From Apostichopus japonicus (Eukaryota > Echinodermata > Holothuroidea > Aspidochirotida > Stichopodidae): DNA of 64,000 bases. The translations under genes and the position numbers were made by a program. Position 1 is the stretch's first letter; each line of letters opens with the position of its first letter. The stretch is taken from assembly GCF_037975245.1 (NCBI RefSeq), contig NC_092569.1, positions 28,994,668-29,058,667 on the forward strand. The letters are read 5' to 3'. This document shows positions 26,101 through 41,100 of the stretch, in pieces. The notes beneath the pieces are model-generated. The model worked only from the letters and a program-made list of their open reading frames with translations, made no database searches and had not been told where the DNA came from.

Positions 26101-29100
26101 ATATAAATATATATATATATAATGAATATTGGCCACCATTATATGTGATATATATATATATATAATATATATTTTTAATATATTTATCATATATATACAA
26201 GAAAATACAAGAAAAAGGCAAAATAGATTTCCTAAATGCTAAATTTGTCAATTTTTAGCATTATCATATGTCATGCTTGTCTATAAATTGTGATGAAATA
26301 AGTTTAATGTTTCATCTGAGTTTCAATATCTATTCGATTAATTTAAGTTACAGACAATTATCAGAAAGCCATTAATGCTTATATATACCTGGAGAAAGAA
26401 CGAAAACCTCTCCCTCCCTCCAAAGCATCTCTGATAGGTTGTATTGATTCTTAGCAACTTAAAAAATATCAAAAAAGAACCTAAGACTTAGAACCTACAC
26501 TAAAAGTAACATGCAAAGGCAAGGTCTGAACAGAATGTGGTGGCGCTAGACCAGTAAAATTACTACTATTAAAATCAAAATCAAAATAAAACTGTGAGCA
26601 AACTGCTTATCCACTAGAGAGCCCTGTGTAAGAGAATGTGTAAAAGTAAGTTGGCCTGACGTTTCGATCCTAGCAGGATCTTGTTCAAAGGCTAAATGAC
26701 AAGTAACAGTAACAGTAACAGAAGGGACAAAAACACGCACAGAATACAGACAAGTTAATGAGCATGGTGAACACAAAGAGATAGATGTAAGGGGATTAGT
26801 AGACAAGGGATGGAGAGCAGAAAGATCCTATTAAAATCCTACAGGATAGGAAGAGATGGGGAGGCAATGGTAAAGCACCAGCATTACCTTAATTGGTCAT
26901 GTGTGGTTGCTTTTAAAGCAGCATTTTGCGTTTTGTCGCCGTTTTCCATTTTTTTGACAAGTCCATCAAGTTTTTTACATATATCAATCACAAAACAGCA
27001 AACTACGATAATGGCCAAGTTTTTCCCCTGCCAAAAGCATTAACTGGCGAGTAATTAAGGACATTTGCAGATAATGAGAAAAGTGTCCACCGACAAATTA
27101 CACATAATCACATACAGTTCCCCCAACCCACTAGTTTGAATTCAACCAATCAGAGATGCAGGTTAAGTTATGAGCCGTTGCTAAAAATAGATTCAAAACT
27201 TTGAGTTGGTAACTTGGTACAACCAGCGAGCTTGACTCTAACAGCTCCCTGGTACAACTGCCATAGACAATCTACACAAATCAAGCATGGTGTTGTATTA
27301 CGTATTGGCCAATGATGTTCGTAGCTTTTAAATATTCATATTATGGGCAAGGTTTATTTCTTCGAGAAAAACAACATTGAAATGTGTAAATTTTTCGACT
27401 TTTTCGCCACCATTTGAAGTAAGATTTGAATGGATAAGCTAGTTATGTATGTCGTTATGGTATCGTGGAATCAGTGAGGTTGAGAAAAACCATAGAAAAG
27501 GACGCAAAATGCTGCTTTAAGAGGATAAACCAGACCGAGCATTATCACTACGGCAAAATCTCTGGATTGATTTCACACAAAAATGATACCGTTTAGCAAT
27601 GTCACTGCATTTTGCTGTTAGTTTTACAGGTTTACTTGAATTGTCATGGCAGTATGAGCAACAAGCCTTTATTATAAAGAAAAGAAAAAAAAACAAATGA
27701 AGAAAGGAAAGTGCCAAAAATGGAAAAGCAGCCAAGACAATAGTAGGACGGGTGCTTACCACAGAATATTTCTGATTTCCAAAAGACAGATAATCGGGGG
27801 CCAGGGAGTACATCATAATGTTAAGAGCCATCAGTATGTACATCATAAACATACACATGAACAGAACTCCCTGAGCTTTGGTACGGTGTGGTCTAATCTT
27901 ATACATCTGTATGACATTGCGAGGAAAAGATCAAAATAAAAGAGAGAAAAGTGTTTGAGAGAGATATCTTGTAGCGAGAAAGCAAAGAGAAAGGGTACTT
28001 ATTGACGATTAAAATACGGGCACAAGACATCAATTAGGGGATTACCAATCTCTTTATTGCTTTATTATGGGATAACCAATTTATATGGCTATTTTATCGC
28101 CTGTAAATTTTGATCTAGAAGCAAGGGAGGGATATTAATGGGTTTAAAGGGAAAAAGGGAAAAATATCATAAGGAAATTCTTCTTCCTGACTAGCACTTT
28201 AATAGCAGAAGTTACTTCTTAAACAAGGAACTGTAGGGAAACCTGTTTGACAACCTCGCTGAAAGTATACAAAATGAACAATTTTGAAAGGTTTTTCTTT
28301 AAAAAAAAAAACAGAAGAGAGGTAACATAGACCCAAAATTAATCCACCCATACAGGATAAACTGTGCATCATTTTAACACAGGAGAAAGCTACATCTGAA
28401 ATTCCATCTCTAAGCGCATTTTGAAACTTGTTAAAAACAAAGACAACGTTGGTAACGTGTGCCCTCCTCTGTCTAAATACAATGTAATAGCTTCTACTAG
28501 ACAGAGTTTACTATCAAAGAGAAAATATATGAAACCAGTATAGGAGGACCAACACCATTACTGTTAGGGGGGGGGGGGTATCAAATGTTATGTCATCCAG
28601 GGGAAAGGGAAGAGGCAACACATCTTCCCTCTACCCTTTTGAGGAATTTTGGTCAAATGAAGGGTTGCTTCGATAGATGTAATATGGTGCTATATTTTGC
28701 CACTTTTCTAACAACTTTGAAGAATTTTCAACTTTGTATTGTGCTTTGATGTGTTTAATATATATTAATGTATTATGTACTGTAACCAAATCATATTTAT
28801 TTGTAATATTTGTGTCTGTTAGAGGGGAAGGGCTGAGCCCCATCCCATTCCCCTTTGCATTTATTCTGGAGGGTTTGAAACCCCTCCAAACTTTGAAGTA
28901 TACATTGTTGCACTTTCGGAATAAATAAGGGGTTAATCAACGGTCTAGCGTGCGTTACTCATAGGATTAATGCACGATCAGGGGATAATGCAAGCGATGC
29001 ACAAGGGCAGAGCCTGAGTGCATCCAGCGATAGCATTAACACCCGGAGTGCATTAATCATGTGAGTAACGCACGCTAGACCGTTGATTAACCCCGTTCAT

Positions 29101-32100
29101 TCATACACTACCATTTGTGTGGGGGAAAAATCATAAAACAAAACATTTTTGGTTACATATAACAAAAGATTTATTAAAGTGATGCCCCATAATTTTACCG
29201 TGCGTTACTCACAGGATTAACCACGGTCAGCTGACCTGAATGGACCAATAGGATTTAGGAATCTTTACTAAGTATGAATGAACAATGGATTAAACACCAC
29301 AGAAGGGTGAAATCTTCATTTACAAACTTCATTTTAAAGACCTCAAGCTGGCTTGAACAATTAGGGTTTATACAAAGTTGTATGAAAGAGGGCTCAGTAA
29401 ATATTTCAAACTCTGTTTTCTTCTGCTTTTACCCTCAGACAGCAGAACCAGATCCCGATCTTTCTGATACCGGCCATAGATGCCCACATGAAAAACATCA
29501 GGATGGAAAGAAAGATGATAAAATCCATGGGAAATATCTGTCAACAAATAAACAATCAACAACTAAATAAATAAATAAATAAATAAATAAATGGTCTCTG
29601 TGTCACAATACAGTACATATCAAGCAGACAACACTAAAGAATGGAACATAATATGCAACATAGCATGTGAATCTTAAATACAGATACATCATTATTGAGT
29701 GGCTTTGACAAGAAGTATCATATTTTATTTTCGGTATGCCTATTGATATATAAATGCATGATCATATTAAAAAAATCCATATCTAACCATAATATGAAAC
29801 TATAGCAACATTCCTTTTTTTTATTTATTTTTTTTTACTTTTCTTGACTTTTGGTAAAGTCTAGGACCTCTTGTCCATCTTACTATTCAATAACAGGAAT
29901 TACATCATCAAATTATCATAATATATTTTATACTTATAAATTATAATTTATTTAATAATTAATATAATTAATAATAATAGTAATCATTTATTTATTTAAA
30001 GTGCTCAATATCAATATAAACAATAGGTAACAGGAAAGTAAATCAAATTGTGAAATTTAGGCTAGAATGAAAAACAAAAACCAATCTAAAGAAAAGACAA
30101 TGACCTCAAACAAAAGTAACGCCCAGGAGAAAATTTAAATAATGATATGCAAATGAGGTCAGATGAGAAACTGTTTACCTCTTGTGATAACACCAGAATG
30201 ATGTCCAATGGATTTGGAAGCACTCTCTTCGACAACATATACCCTGTCTTTGGACCGGAAGAATGCATAGCTCTATCCAGGCTGTACGAAACAGAGATAG
30301 TGCAATATCACCTTGAGACTTTAAAACTGGTTTGGATATTTAATATTCATATATCAAATATATGCAAACTCCCCAAAATGTATATATTATTTTTCTTTCC
30401 AGTCACTCATTAAAAATCCTTCGTTTTCGGTGGATTTATAGCTGGTGGAAAACATTGCTAGACTGAGTATGATAAGGTCTGGCAGATGACATTTGTATGG
30501 ATAGTTTTGAAAACCTACTCTCGGGCAGTGTGTTGCCAACATGCGCGATTTATGCAAATGAAATGACTATGAAGCCGATCAATGCTTAAAATGCAAAACC
30601 ACTAAATGTGGGAATTCAATTTAAATTCCTTGCAACTAGAACAAAAATGGTTTCAATAGCAGGTTTTACGCTTATAAATACTAAAACATAAAAGCTGTAA
30701 TGACAGTCCCTGATTCTTGAAGTGAACACACATCCATCGTAATATGTATTTTAGTATATTATTATAACAATTTAATTCAAACATTTCCATTTCACCAAGA
30801 CCAGATTTAACCTTCTTATAACCCATACTTTAGCCCTATCCTTTGGGAAAGACAACATCTCTACAAGTTTGATATCTTTAACCTTTTTTTCACCACCCTC
30901 ATAAGCTTAAGATTACCATGTCCCTAACCCCTCCTCCCCCACCTACACCCTCATGTCATCTTTCTGGGGAAACACATGATTTTGAAGTGTATCTATGTGG
31001 AAAAAGAACCACATTTTACATGAAATAGTTCCTTCTCTACATGAAATCAGACCGTTTACAGGAATGTCACTATTGACAATTTCACCTTCCATGCTCGATT
31101 TGAAATAGTCGAGAGTACAACTTTGTTGGATTACCTAAATATCTGAACACTTTTTCTTTTGTCTTTCTAAATTTTGTTAATATACTGTCACATTCAGACA
31201 AGGCTACCAAAAAAAAGGACATGTCCAGGAATGTCTGGAATTATGGTAACCATCTATTGGAAAACAGTGTAGAATGACACTAAAGGACATTTATGGCTAG
31301 AACAAGTGACCAGTGACCTCTGGATTACAACCAGTGACCTCTGGATTACAACCAGTGATTTCTGGATTACAACCAGTGACCTCTGGATTACAACCAGTGA
31401 CCTCTGGATTACAACCAGTGACCTCTGGATTACAACCAGTGACCTGTGGATTACAACCAGTGACCTCTGGATTACAACCCAGTGACCTCTGGATTACACC
31501 CAGTGACCTCTGGATTACAACCAGTGACCTCTGGATTACAACCAGTGACCTCTGGATTACAACCAGTGACCTCTGGATCTCTAGAGGTCACCGGTTCGCA
31601 GCCTGTCCTAACCGATACATTTCTTTGCTCCATATTCCCTTAACCTTTCCCAGCCGGTTGTCCATAATTCCGTTAATTATATCTTCAAAAAAAAAGAAGA
31701 AAAGAAAAATGACCTGGTCAGAAAGAGGGAGAGCACAATCAGCAGGTCGACTGTCAGCAAAGTCACTGCCACGATCACCCTGAAAGGCCACCAAAGAAGG
31801 GAACACTTGTGAAGGAAACCCCTTTGGTGGTCATCACGGATAGCCACGAGTCTTTCTTCACTTTGCTGGATCAACAACTCCTCATCTTCCAGGTCGTCCT
31901 GTCTGTTGCGATAACTGCTGGCCGTTGTTCTTCTTTCACTGTACTGCAACAGTCAAACCGATAAACGATACGATACGATTCATCGAAATTCAATGAAAAA
32001 AAAACAGGTGGTTTATGGATTAGAAAAGCTGTCAGACTAATACTCATTAATTACAATATATTTAATTTACTAGTACGGTCTTGCCTTTCCTCGTGTTTAT

Positions 32101-35100
32101 TTTTTCTGTAAACAAAATTTTACTTTTTTGTTTTTAAATCAAGTATTAAAATTAACAACAGAAAACTGATTCGAAAAGGATCATCTTGCGTCTGTCATGC
32201 TCATGGTAAACACTGGCTGCTGTTCTCCCTTACTGTCACTCTACTGTCACTTTGGCTTTACTGCAACTTACATTTTATATACATGAGATTTACTCATAAA
32301 CTTCAATGAAAACAGGTTCATAGATGAGAAGATTGCCAAACTTTCTCAAACATAAAAAAAAAAAAAAGAGAGCAAAAAAGGCGGGAGCACCTTCTTATAT
32401 ACATGTGTCTTGGTTAATTATAACTAACGTTTCATATTTATGTTTTTTTTTTTATCAAGTATTAATAAACAACAGAAAACTGACAAGGGAAATTTATAAA
32501 TATAACTGGGTCAAATTCCTCAAACCAACTTTTTGTATCCTGAGAAGTTAACATAATATTGGTTTAAAGTAATGGAAACCTAAGAGAGAGAGGAAGTAAG
32601 GTATTCTAGATTCTTCCTAGTTATTTTTAAATTTTTTTTTTCCATCTCATTTATTCAAAATTTGTGATTAGGTGGTAAACAACAATAATCATGGTTATTC
32701 TTTACAAAAGAATTATAATTGTATAAATAATACAGTATAGGGATAATGGATACGAAAAACGTTAACCTTGCATAGAATAGTTCTTCTTTGATATTGTTAG
32801 TGATTTTGAAATTTAAGATGTGTCAAAACAGAATGTGTTAACAGGTACGGTTTTGTACTCATAAAACAAAAATTGTACTATGCATTCTCACATCAGAAAC
32901 ACTGTGCTCTCTGTACTAGGGCCACGACCAATACTGAACGGGTGCTTTTGAGAGACAAGCTACTTCAGACAGGTTTCAGGAGTGTTTCATTGACCATTTT
33001 GTGTACAATTGTTAAAATTGTTTGTGGAGAAAAAGAAATAAAACAAATCCTTCAGATTTGTACTTGTCAAAATGTTGACCAAAGAATTGATTTTGTGCAA
33101 TTTGGAAAAAGTAAAAAAAAAAAAGTAAAAAAAAAATAAGGAAAGGGGTGTTCCTTTGGGAACCAAGTAATTACCAAGAATTTGTTGGTTTGTGGGTAAT
33201 TGGTTAAACTGCACTGACCTTTGGCAAGCAGCCACTCATCGAACAAGGCAAACACAAGCCTAGCGTGAATATTACTCAAAGTCACAATAAATACAAGATC
33301 AACTGCAATATTAATTATATGCATAATTATGCATGCAATTCTGCACAGTTTATATTTAATATGATAATCTCTTGCTGCATAACTATTAACCAAACAGGGT
33401 TAAATCTGTCACTGTATTTCTTTCTAACTAAACTACCTCCCATATCCCCTCGCCCCCACCCCCATCCCTCTCCATTCCATCTCTGTTTAGTTGTTTAAGT
33501 AGTGAGGATTACTCTTCTACAGTGAATGAATACCGGTTAAAGTAAGGATTCAGTCAGCTTTCAACTATGTTGCCCTCTGCTTGCACATAAAGCTCAGAAT
33601 CAAATGAAAATAAATGAATTTCCAAAGCAGAACTTTTTTGCATTCAGTCAAAAAGTTTCTACCAAACATCAACAGAACCAATTCTCAAAAAAAAAGGAAA
33701 AAGAAGAAAACTACTTAAGACACTTTCTAGAAATTTCAAAGTAATGAACAAATATTGACGAGCAAATAAATACCTTTCCTAGTTGCTTCTAAACCAAATC
33801 TACAGCCCACTAATTTTTTTATCTCTTTCATTTTCATTTTTCAACTATGACACATGGAAATTGCTGACTAGAAACTTGAACAATTTCAACCTTTAACTTC
33901 ACTTTTTGAAATGGAACTTTAAATGAAAATCACTGTAGGGCAAAAACATAATTTTCGATAAATTGTACTAGGACTAAAGCCGTCCATCCCACAATTAAAT
34001 CTGGAAAAAAGGTCTGCATTGTTATGGTAAAGGAAACATTGGAAACATAAAGGAAACATAAAGGAAAACATAAAGGAAACATTGTCATTTTCAGAGAATG
34101 CTAACAGTTGCATTCCATTCAAATAATTCAGTTACTCACCCTTCTCTCCAGGCGTCTCCTTTGTTCCTCATTTCTCTCCCGGCGTGACCTCATCTCTCTC
34201 AACTCTTCCTCTGTGTCACGCTTACCCCGAAGCATATCAATAGGTATTATGATCATTCCGTACGACTGGAGGTATAAATAAGACAAAAGGGGAAAAAAAT
34301 TGAAAAAAAAAGAACAAAAAAAGGCAGTTAGCTTTGTGATTCCTTGCAATACAATTTGCTCAAAACTCAATATAAGTATCCGACTAATGTAGAGTAAGTG
34401 AGTTAAATTTATCCAAGAATTATAAAGTGAAACAAAGAACAACATTTGTAGCAATCCCTTGTGGGCATCAACCATGTCATTCACTCATATGAAGGAACCC
34501 CGAGGCCCTCACATAAGTGCCCCCCCCCCCCGATACTTCCCGGTTTCCTGGTGGGCCAGTTCGCCCATAACCCTTCTTGGAGTCGAAGCATTTTGTCATT
34601 TCTCACAGTTTTGCACTGGACGTCAAAGGAGAAAAAGGAATTTCCGGGAGTGACTTTCTTTATATACAATAAACAGGTAAGACAAATTGATTTGTTAAAA
34701 TTGAAATTAGACTAAGGCTTGCATCGGCCAATACTATTAATAACTATTTTATTTTTCTCCCATAAACTCATAAATTAAAAAAAAAAAATCTGTTTATTTT
34801 GCCTGGAAACAGCATCAGAGGCTTAGCTGTACATGACTGACGGTATGACATAATTCATGAACTAAATATCCCACAGCATAACGTTATTATTTTCTGACCG
34901 ACAATCAGTAGCACTTCCTTACTGTGTATATGACAATGGCCAACATGCCCACCAAGGTAACAAAGCTGATGAGGAAGTACAGAGCATTTTCACCTCCTGT
35001 TGAAAAAAGGCAAAAAGGAAAGTGTAAAATTAAAAAAATTAAAAATTAGAATATGTGGTTAAATGAATATTGCATTTTCATGACAGGCATTTAAGGAAAA

Positions 35101-38100
35101 ATGAAGAGTGCAAATAGGGTAATGAGAGTGGTGGGAGGTTGGGGGGGGGAGGGGGGTGGGTAATTACATAATTCTCCCTGGGTAATGCTCTTTTTCAACT
35201 GCAGTGCTTGGTATTTTCAGTCTGAAGAATATACCATTACCGATGAGGGTATGAAGTTTAATACTGTATTACTATAAGTAAACATTTAAAATAATGTACA
35301 GGGTTTAAGACCTTTTTGTACAGAAGATTGTATATACTGTATTGTCAACTTTAAATGAAAACTCATAGAACTTGAATTCAGGACTCCAAAGCCTGTTTTC
35401 TCTGTTAGGTAACACAGCACATCGTGGTTATTTAACGAGGGTTTCACGTACTACTTTCTCCGATCTCTTTGATCAGGTGCTGGAATTCCTCCCAGGCAGA
35501 ACCACCTGATTTAGCCGATGAAGAATCGGGAATGAATGCTCTGAAAAGACACATAGTACAGTATGTAAAATATGGAGCAACCCACATTAGTTCACTTTTA
35601 ATATGCATGATTTCAATATCAGAAAAAAAGGTATACAGTATATTGCTTTGATTGTATTATAAACCAACCTTTAGTGACTTTGTATCCAGGGTAATATTGT
35701 TGTTTACTGTCGGGAAACACTTTTAATACATTCTAAAGATTTAGTTAATGGGATGGATTATTCAGACGTGTAGCCAGGAATTTGCCAAGGGAGGGGCGAA
35801 ACTGTAGATTCGGCATTGCAAACTATCTAAGCGTAGCGCCACCATGGTTGGCGCGAAGCGTACAAGAACATTTTGGCTGAAAATGACATATTTGTCAATG
35901 ACGTTCGTAGTGTTTACAGTAAATATTCATATTATGGGCGAGGTTTATTGGGATCCCAACGGAAAATATCTTGGAGAAAAACAAAGTTGCAAATTTTTTC
36001 GACTTTTATGCCACCATTTGAAGTAAGATTTAAATAGATAAGCTAGTTGTGTATGTCGTTATGGCATAGTGGAGTCAGTGAGGTTGAGAAAAATTATAGA
36101 AAGGACGCAAAATGCTGCTTCAAGTTAAAAAACAAAAGCATTAACAAACATATCAAAACCAACTAAATACAATCCACTCTAAATAGCAATACAGGTATTC
36201 TCCATTCTTTGCAGCCTAGAGGTCACTGCCATTCTGTAATAACCAAGGCATTTCATTTACAGTAATGATAACAAGTTTTTCTCTTACGGTAAGTGCATAT
36301 CATTTTCAATGTGACAAGAAAATAATCCAAGGTTAAATTAAATGTACATATCAGATTTCAATGAAAACAAAAAGCAATTCTTTTCCCTACGTTTTAACCT
36401 CTTATTCCTTTTTTATGTTTATATGTTAGTACTTTAATACAGCTTTTCATGGCACAAATATTGCAAGACTGCCGTGGTAAAGATATTTTTAAATGTGCAA
36501 CATAATGAAGTAGGATCATGATACTATCACACCTCCTACATAGTATGGCTCAAAATCCTAAATGTTTTATCAAGGAAAAGTTTGGAAAGCTTAAAGTCCT
36601 TAACTATCTTAACTTGACAAGAAAAAAGGTTTGCTACCTACCCAACAAGTAACAAGGTGACAGCAAAACCAACAAAGCACGCAGTAAACTTTGAGGCCTG
36701 AAAAAGTCTCTGATCAAAAAAAGAAAAGAAAAAGAAAGATTCGTTCATATAAGTGTAAGACTAGTTTGTATACCTTTTTGCATATCAGTAAAGCTGACAG
36801 AAATATCCCCAAAGAGAAAGCTTTGTTCATATTAGTGTAAGACTAGTTTGTATATCGGTCTGCATATCAGTAAAGCTGACAGAAATATCCCCAAAGAGAA
36901 AGCTTCGTTCATATAAGTGTAAAACTAGTTTGTATACCGGTCTGCATATCAGTAAAGCTAATAGATATATCCCCAAAGAGAAAGCTTCGTTCATATAAGT
37001 GTAAGACTAGTCTGTATACCGGTCTGCATATCAGTAAAGCTGTCAGAAATATCCCCAAAGAGAAAGCTTTGTTCATATAAGTGTAAGACTAGTTTGTAAA
37101 CCTGTCTCCATATCAGTAAAGCTGACAGGAATATCCCCAAAGAGAAAGCTTCCTTCATATAAGTGTAAGACTAGTTTGTAAACCTGTCTCCATATCAGTA
37201 AAGCTGACAGGAATATAGCCCCTCAAAAAAGGAGCTTTTTTTCAAACATAGGTCAGTTATGTCATTATGACTGCATACAGTAGACCTGCACATGTACCTT
37301 TTAAGATATATCTAGATAAGAATTCACTGCACCCTGTTCGGTTTGCTAATATTGGCTAGAGATATATGATACTTCGGTTTGGCTGCAGAGCAATAGAATT
37401 TGTTGAAAATATATTTATAAAGGAATATGAAAAAAAGAGAGAGCAGACTGCTACATTTGAACGTGGGGCAACTATAAATGATTGTCTTGGAATGACGGAA
37501 CATAGAAGAAATACTCACAGATTTTAGAGTTATGTCTTCATCCTCTTCTTCGTAGAAGAATATTGCAAACGGAATGACCAGAAACAGGAAAGCTATAATC
37601 AAGCTGTACAGGACTGAATACGACAAGACAATGAGTCAATTAGCATAATAATCTAGCATGAATTGTAAAACCAACTCATAAAGGGTGGATGAGAGAAGCA
37701 TTCTGCATGCAATAATAGGGTGGACCTCTCTGTTAAATGCATCTCCTATAACCATAATAATAATAGCCTGACATAGCAAACTATGGGATGGGTCCTGTGA
37801 TGAGCAATTTGAGGGGAAAGTGGAGGGGGATGGGGATAGGGAGTTACAAGCAAATGAAAGGGGAAATTAAAACATACTGTAGATACCGCAACAGGTCACA
37901 AGTTTGTAACAGGACCATTGCCAAATTGGGGCACAGGGGGAGCTTCTGTTTATTGGTTTTTTTTTTTCCTTCTGTACATTTAAGTTAACTGCCTCCTTTG
38001 TAAAACTTGCTTTGTGAAATGGCTCTTATATAGTACTGTACCTCCTTGTAGGACAAACACAATTAAACTGAAACTGAAAATACAGTCTACACTGTATATT

Positions 38101-41100
38101 GCACTATCAGTTCACACAACAATACTCAGAGAGCTCTCAAGGGAAATGGATATATTATTCAATAGAACATCAACTCACTGTAGTATGTATACAAGATGGC
38201 TGTCTCCACTTTAGCTCTGGTTTCATTGTTACTTGCCCATTCCTGGCGACAAAATTAAGTAACGAAATATCAATACATTTAAAATTTCATACAGTTGGCA
38301 CACTGCCATGCATTGTATGTATGCAAATTAAGACTGAAATTTTGTATAAGGGTAATAAGTGATTGACCCTTTCCTTTCATGTATATACTGTACTTATATA
38401 GATATAATTGAAATTAAAGTGAGTTGGAAAATCCAGAACAGTGAAAAAATTCCAGACACCACCGAGATTCGAACCCGGGCCTCCCACTTTATATGTCAAC
38501 ACCATACTACATATATAGATAGTTTAATAGAAAAATATTTTCTTTTTTTGGCTGTATTCTTTAATTCTGCTCTTCAAACAGATATGATTTTATATAATAT
38601 AATATAATATAATATAATATAATATGATATACTGTACATACTATAAAATATATATTATAAACAATGATTTATATTTATATACAAATATTTATATACAATA
38701 TATACAATACAAAAATATTTATATACAAATATATATATTGTATACAAATATATATATACAAATATATACAAATTTATATACAAATTTATACACAAATATA
38801 TACAAATATTTATATTTATATACAAAAAACAAAATAAATATATATCAAAACAAATATATATATAATATAAAATATAAAAAAATTTAATATGTGGACAGTA
38901 TCATACCTTGAATTCTCCATCAGGGTCTTTCATGTACGAAACAACAAAGATGTCGACTGGAATCAGGGCCAGTGCTCCCAGCGTCACCATCAGTGAAATG
39001 ACACCTGTAATATAAGGGGTTACCTTCCGTAAGAGTTGAATTATTTTATTATTACGACGTTATTTATATAGCGCATAATCCACAAGTTCTATGCGCTTTA
39101 CAATTAACCCTTGTCATAGGTACAGTAACTTGTCACACCTACACACCAAAGTGTGCACAATTCAAACAATCTCTCCTGGGGCACAACAGTGCACCACAGC
39201 CACGTGTCCCCTGGGGGACTTCCCATAGGGTGCAGCCACAAACCGGGCGCACACAACTATATTTACAAGTCACCTCGCAAGTCCCCATTTATACAACTGG
39301 GTGAAGAGAGGCAATGGAGGTGCCTTGCCCAAGGACACAACGCAATGATCTGGCCAGGGCTCGAACCTGTAATCCTTAGATCACAAGTCCACTGCCTTAA
39401 CCACTTGACCACAATGCCCCGAATTAAAACAGATCATAAATGATACCATTGTCTGATTGATCATCATGAAAACTAAAGGCACCAATTTTACTGAGTCATA
39501 AATGGTGCAATTTAATACCACCCTGCAAAGTTAATGACTTTTAGGCAGGCTTCGTTGTGGACCTTTTGTCACAAATTTCCAACTATCGCATCTTATGTAA
39601 TTACCTCAAAACTGTAAGATTAAAACAAATCAAATTATAAGGCACCTTCCAAAACAAGAATATGCTTCTTTTAACAACAATGATTTTTATTTTCTATTAC
39701 TATTCAAGGGACACAAACCAAAATCATCATCTTTGGATTTTACTGTAAGTACTATATATATGACAAAGATGTCTGTGAACTCCCCCCCCCCCTACAGTGT
39801 AGGGCCCATTGATATAAACAATGGTCAAGGATACAATATAGGGTCAATTGATATAACCACTGATCAAGGCTACAGTGTAGGGCCCATTGATATCACCACT
39901 GATCAAGGCTACAGTGTAGGGCCCATTGATATTACCAATGATCAAGGCTACAGTGTAGGGCCCATTGATATAGCCACTGACCTATTTCATTCAAATAGGC
40001 CTAGATATCATATCCCAAATTTCCTACGAGCTCTCATTGTCCCCCTCCATATTGTAATATACGGAAAATGTCATTTATCATCAACGACTTATAAAAAGAC
40101 TAAATACAATTTGTCAGCTTCAACGATCGTTAGAGAATAGGCCTAGTGTCACAGAATATGCACATATGCATACCGTTCATTGTGCAAAACGTTCAGTGAC
40201 CTGTACTGCACAGTGCATCTTATGAGTATATACTGTACAGTAGTGGTTACTGTTTGTGAGTCGTACAAAGGGCAATAACTTATGATAGCCGAATACAATT
40301 TGAATATGTAACTGAACAGATTTAAATGCATGCAAAGAGAGGTTTTATTGTTTGTGACATTGAGGGTTTTTATAGTTTTTGAAGATTTTTCATTTTTTTT
40401 TATTATCATTAACATATTTTTTGGTGATTTCCTTGTTGAACTCATCATTGACTTCTCTAGCACTGGCGTGTAAATTGGTCTGGACTTTTTTGACCAGTAG
40501 GTATAGTTCTAGACATATTGTGCAGTGCAATCATTATTTACAGTAGCTAATGGACAGCAGTTTGTTCAATGTTGGTAGAATCAAAGTTTGAATTGCATGG
40601 AAGCTAGCAAGAATCAAAGATAGTTGCAGCTCTCCAAAATCTGTAAATAAATTTTCAAAAGTATGGAAAATCCCTGTGACCAGGTGACCCACTCTTGGGG
40701 TCACACACTCCACAGTTTGCGGGCAATTGCCCTAGGGTATAGTTAAACACAAACGTGAACTACTGTACACACCAGTGGTTGTGGAACTACAGACACTGCT
40801 TCTCTTGTTGCGATAATACCGGATGTAGAATGTTGACAAAATTCCAGATACCTGAAATAAAAGGAAAAAATTGTTTAAAATTGTGTTTATTTAGTAAATT
40901 TGAGCCCAATTTTACATGGATAATCATGCATGCACAGGTATGATGTATGGTCTTTCAGTAGAAATTCCCTGCCATGTAAAATTCTTTTGGTATGGGTCTA
41001 GGGCAGGGTTGTCCAACCTTTTGCAGAGGAGGGCCACATGGAATGATTATGATGAAGGAGGGGGCCACATGAACCCTACGCTCGATCTTTTGCCCGAAGC

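Noticed and set aside
31313-31783. 156-codon ORF with repeated VTSGLQP
   Set aside because: An artefact of a 21-bp intronic minisatellite, antisense to LMBRD1.
39350-39420. A tRNA gene on the minus strand
   Set aside because: A and B boxes are present, but the sequence continues into a body shared with another locus, so it is a SINE head.
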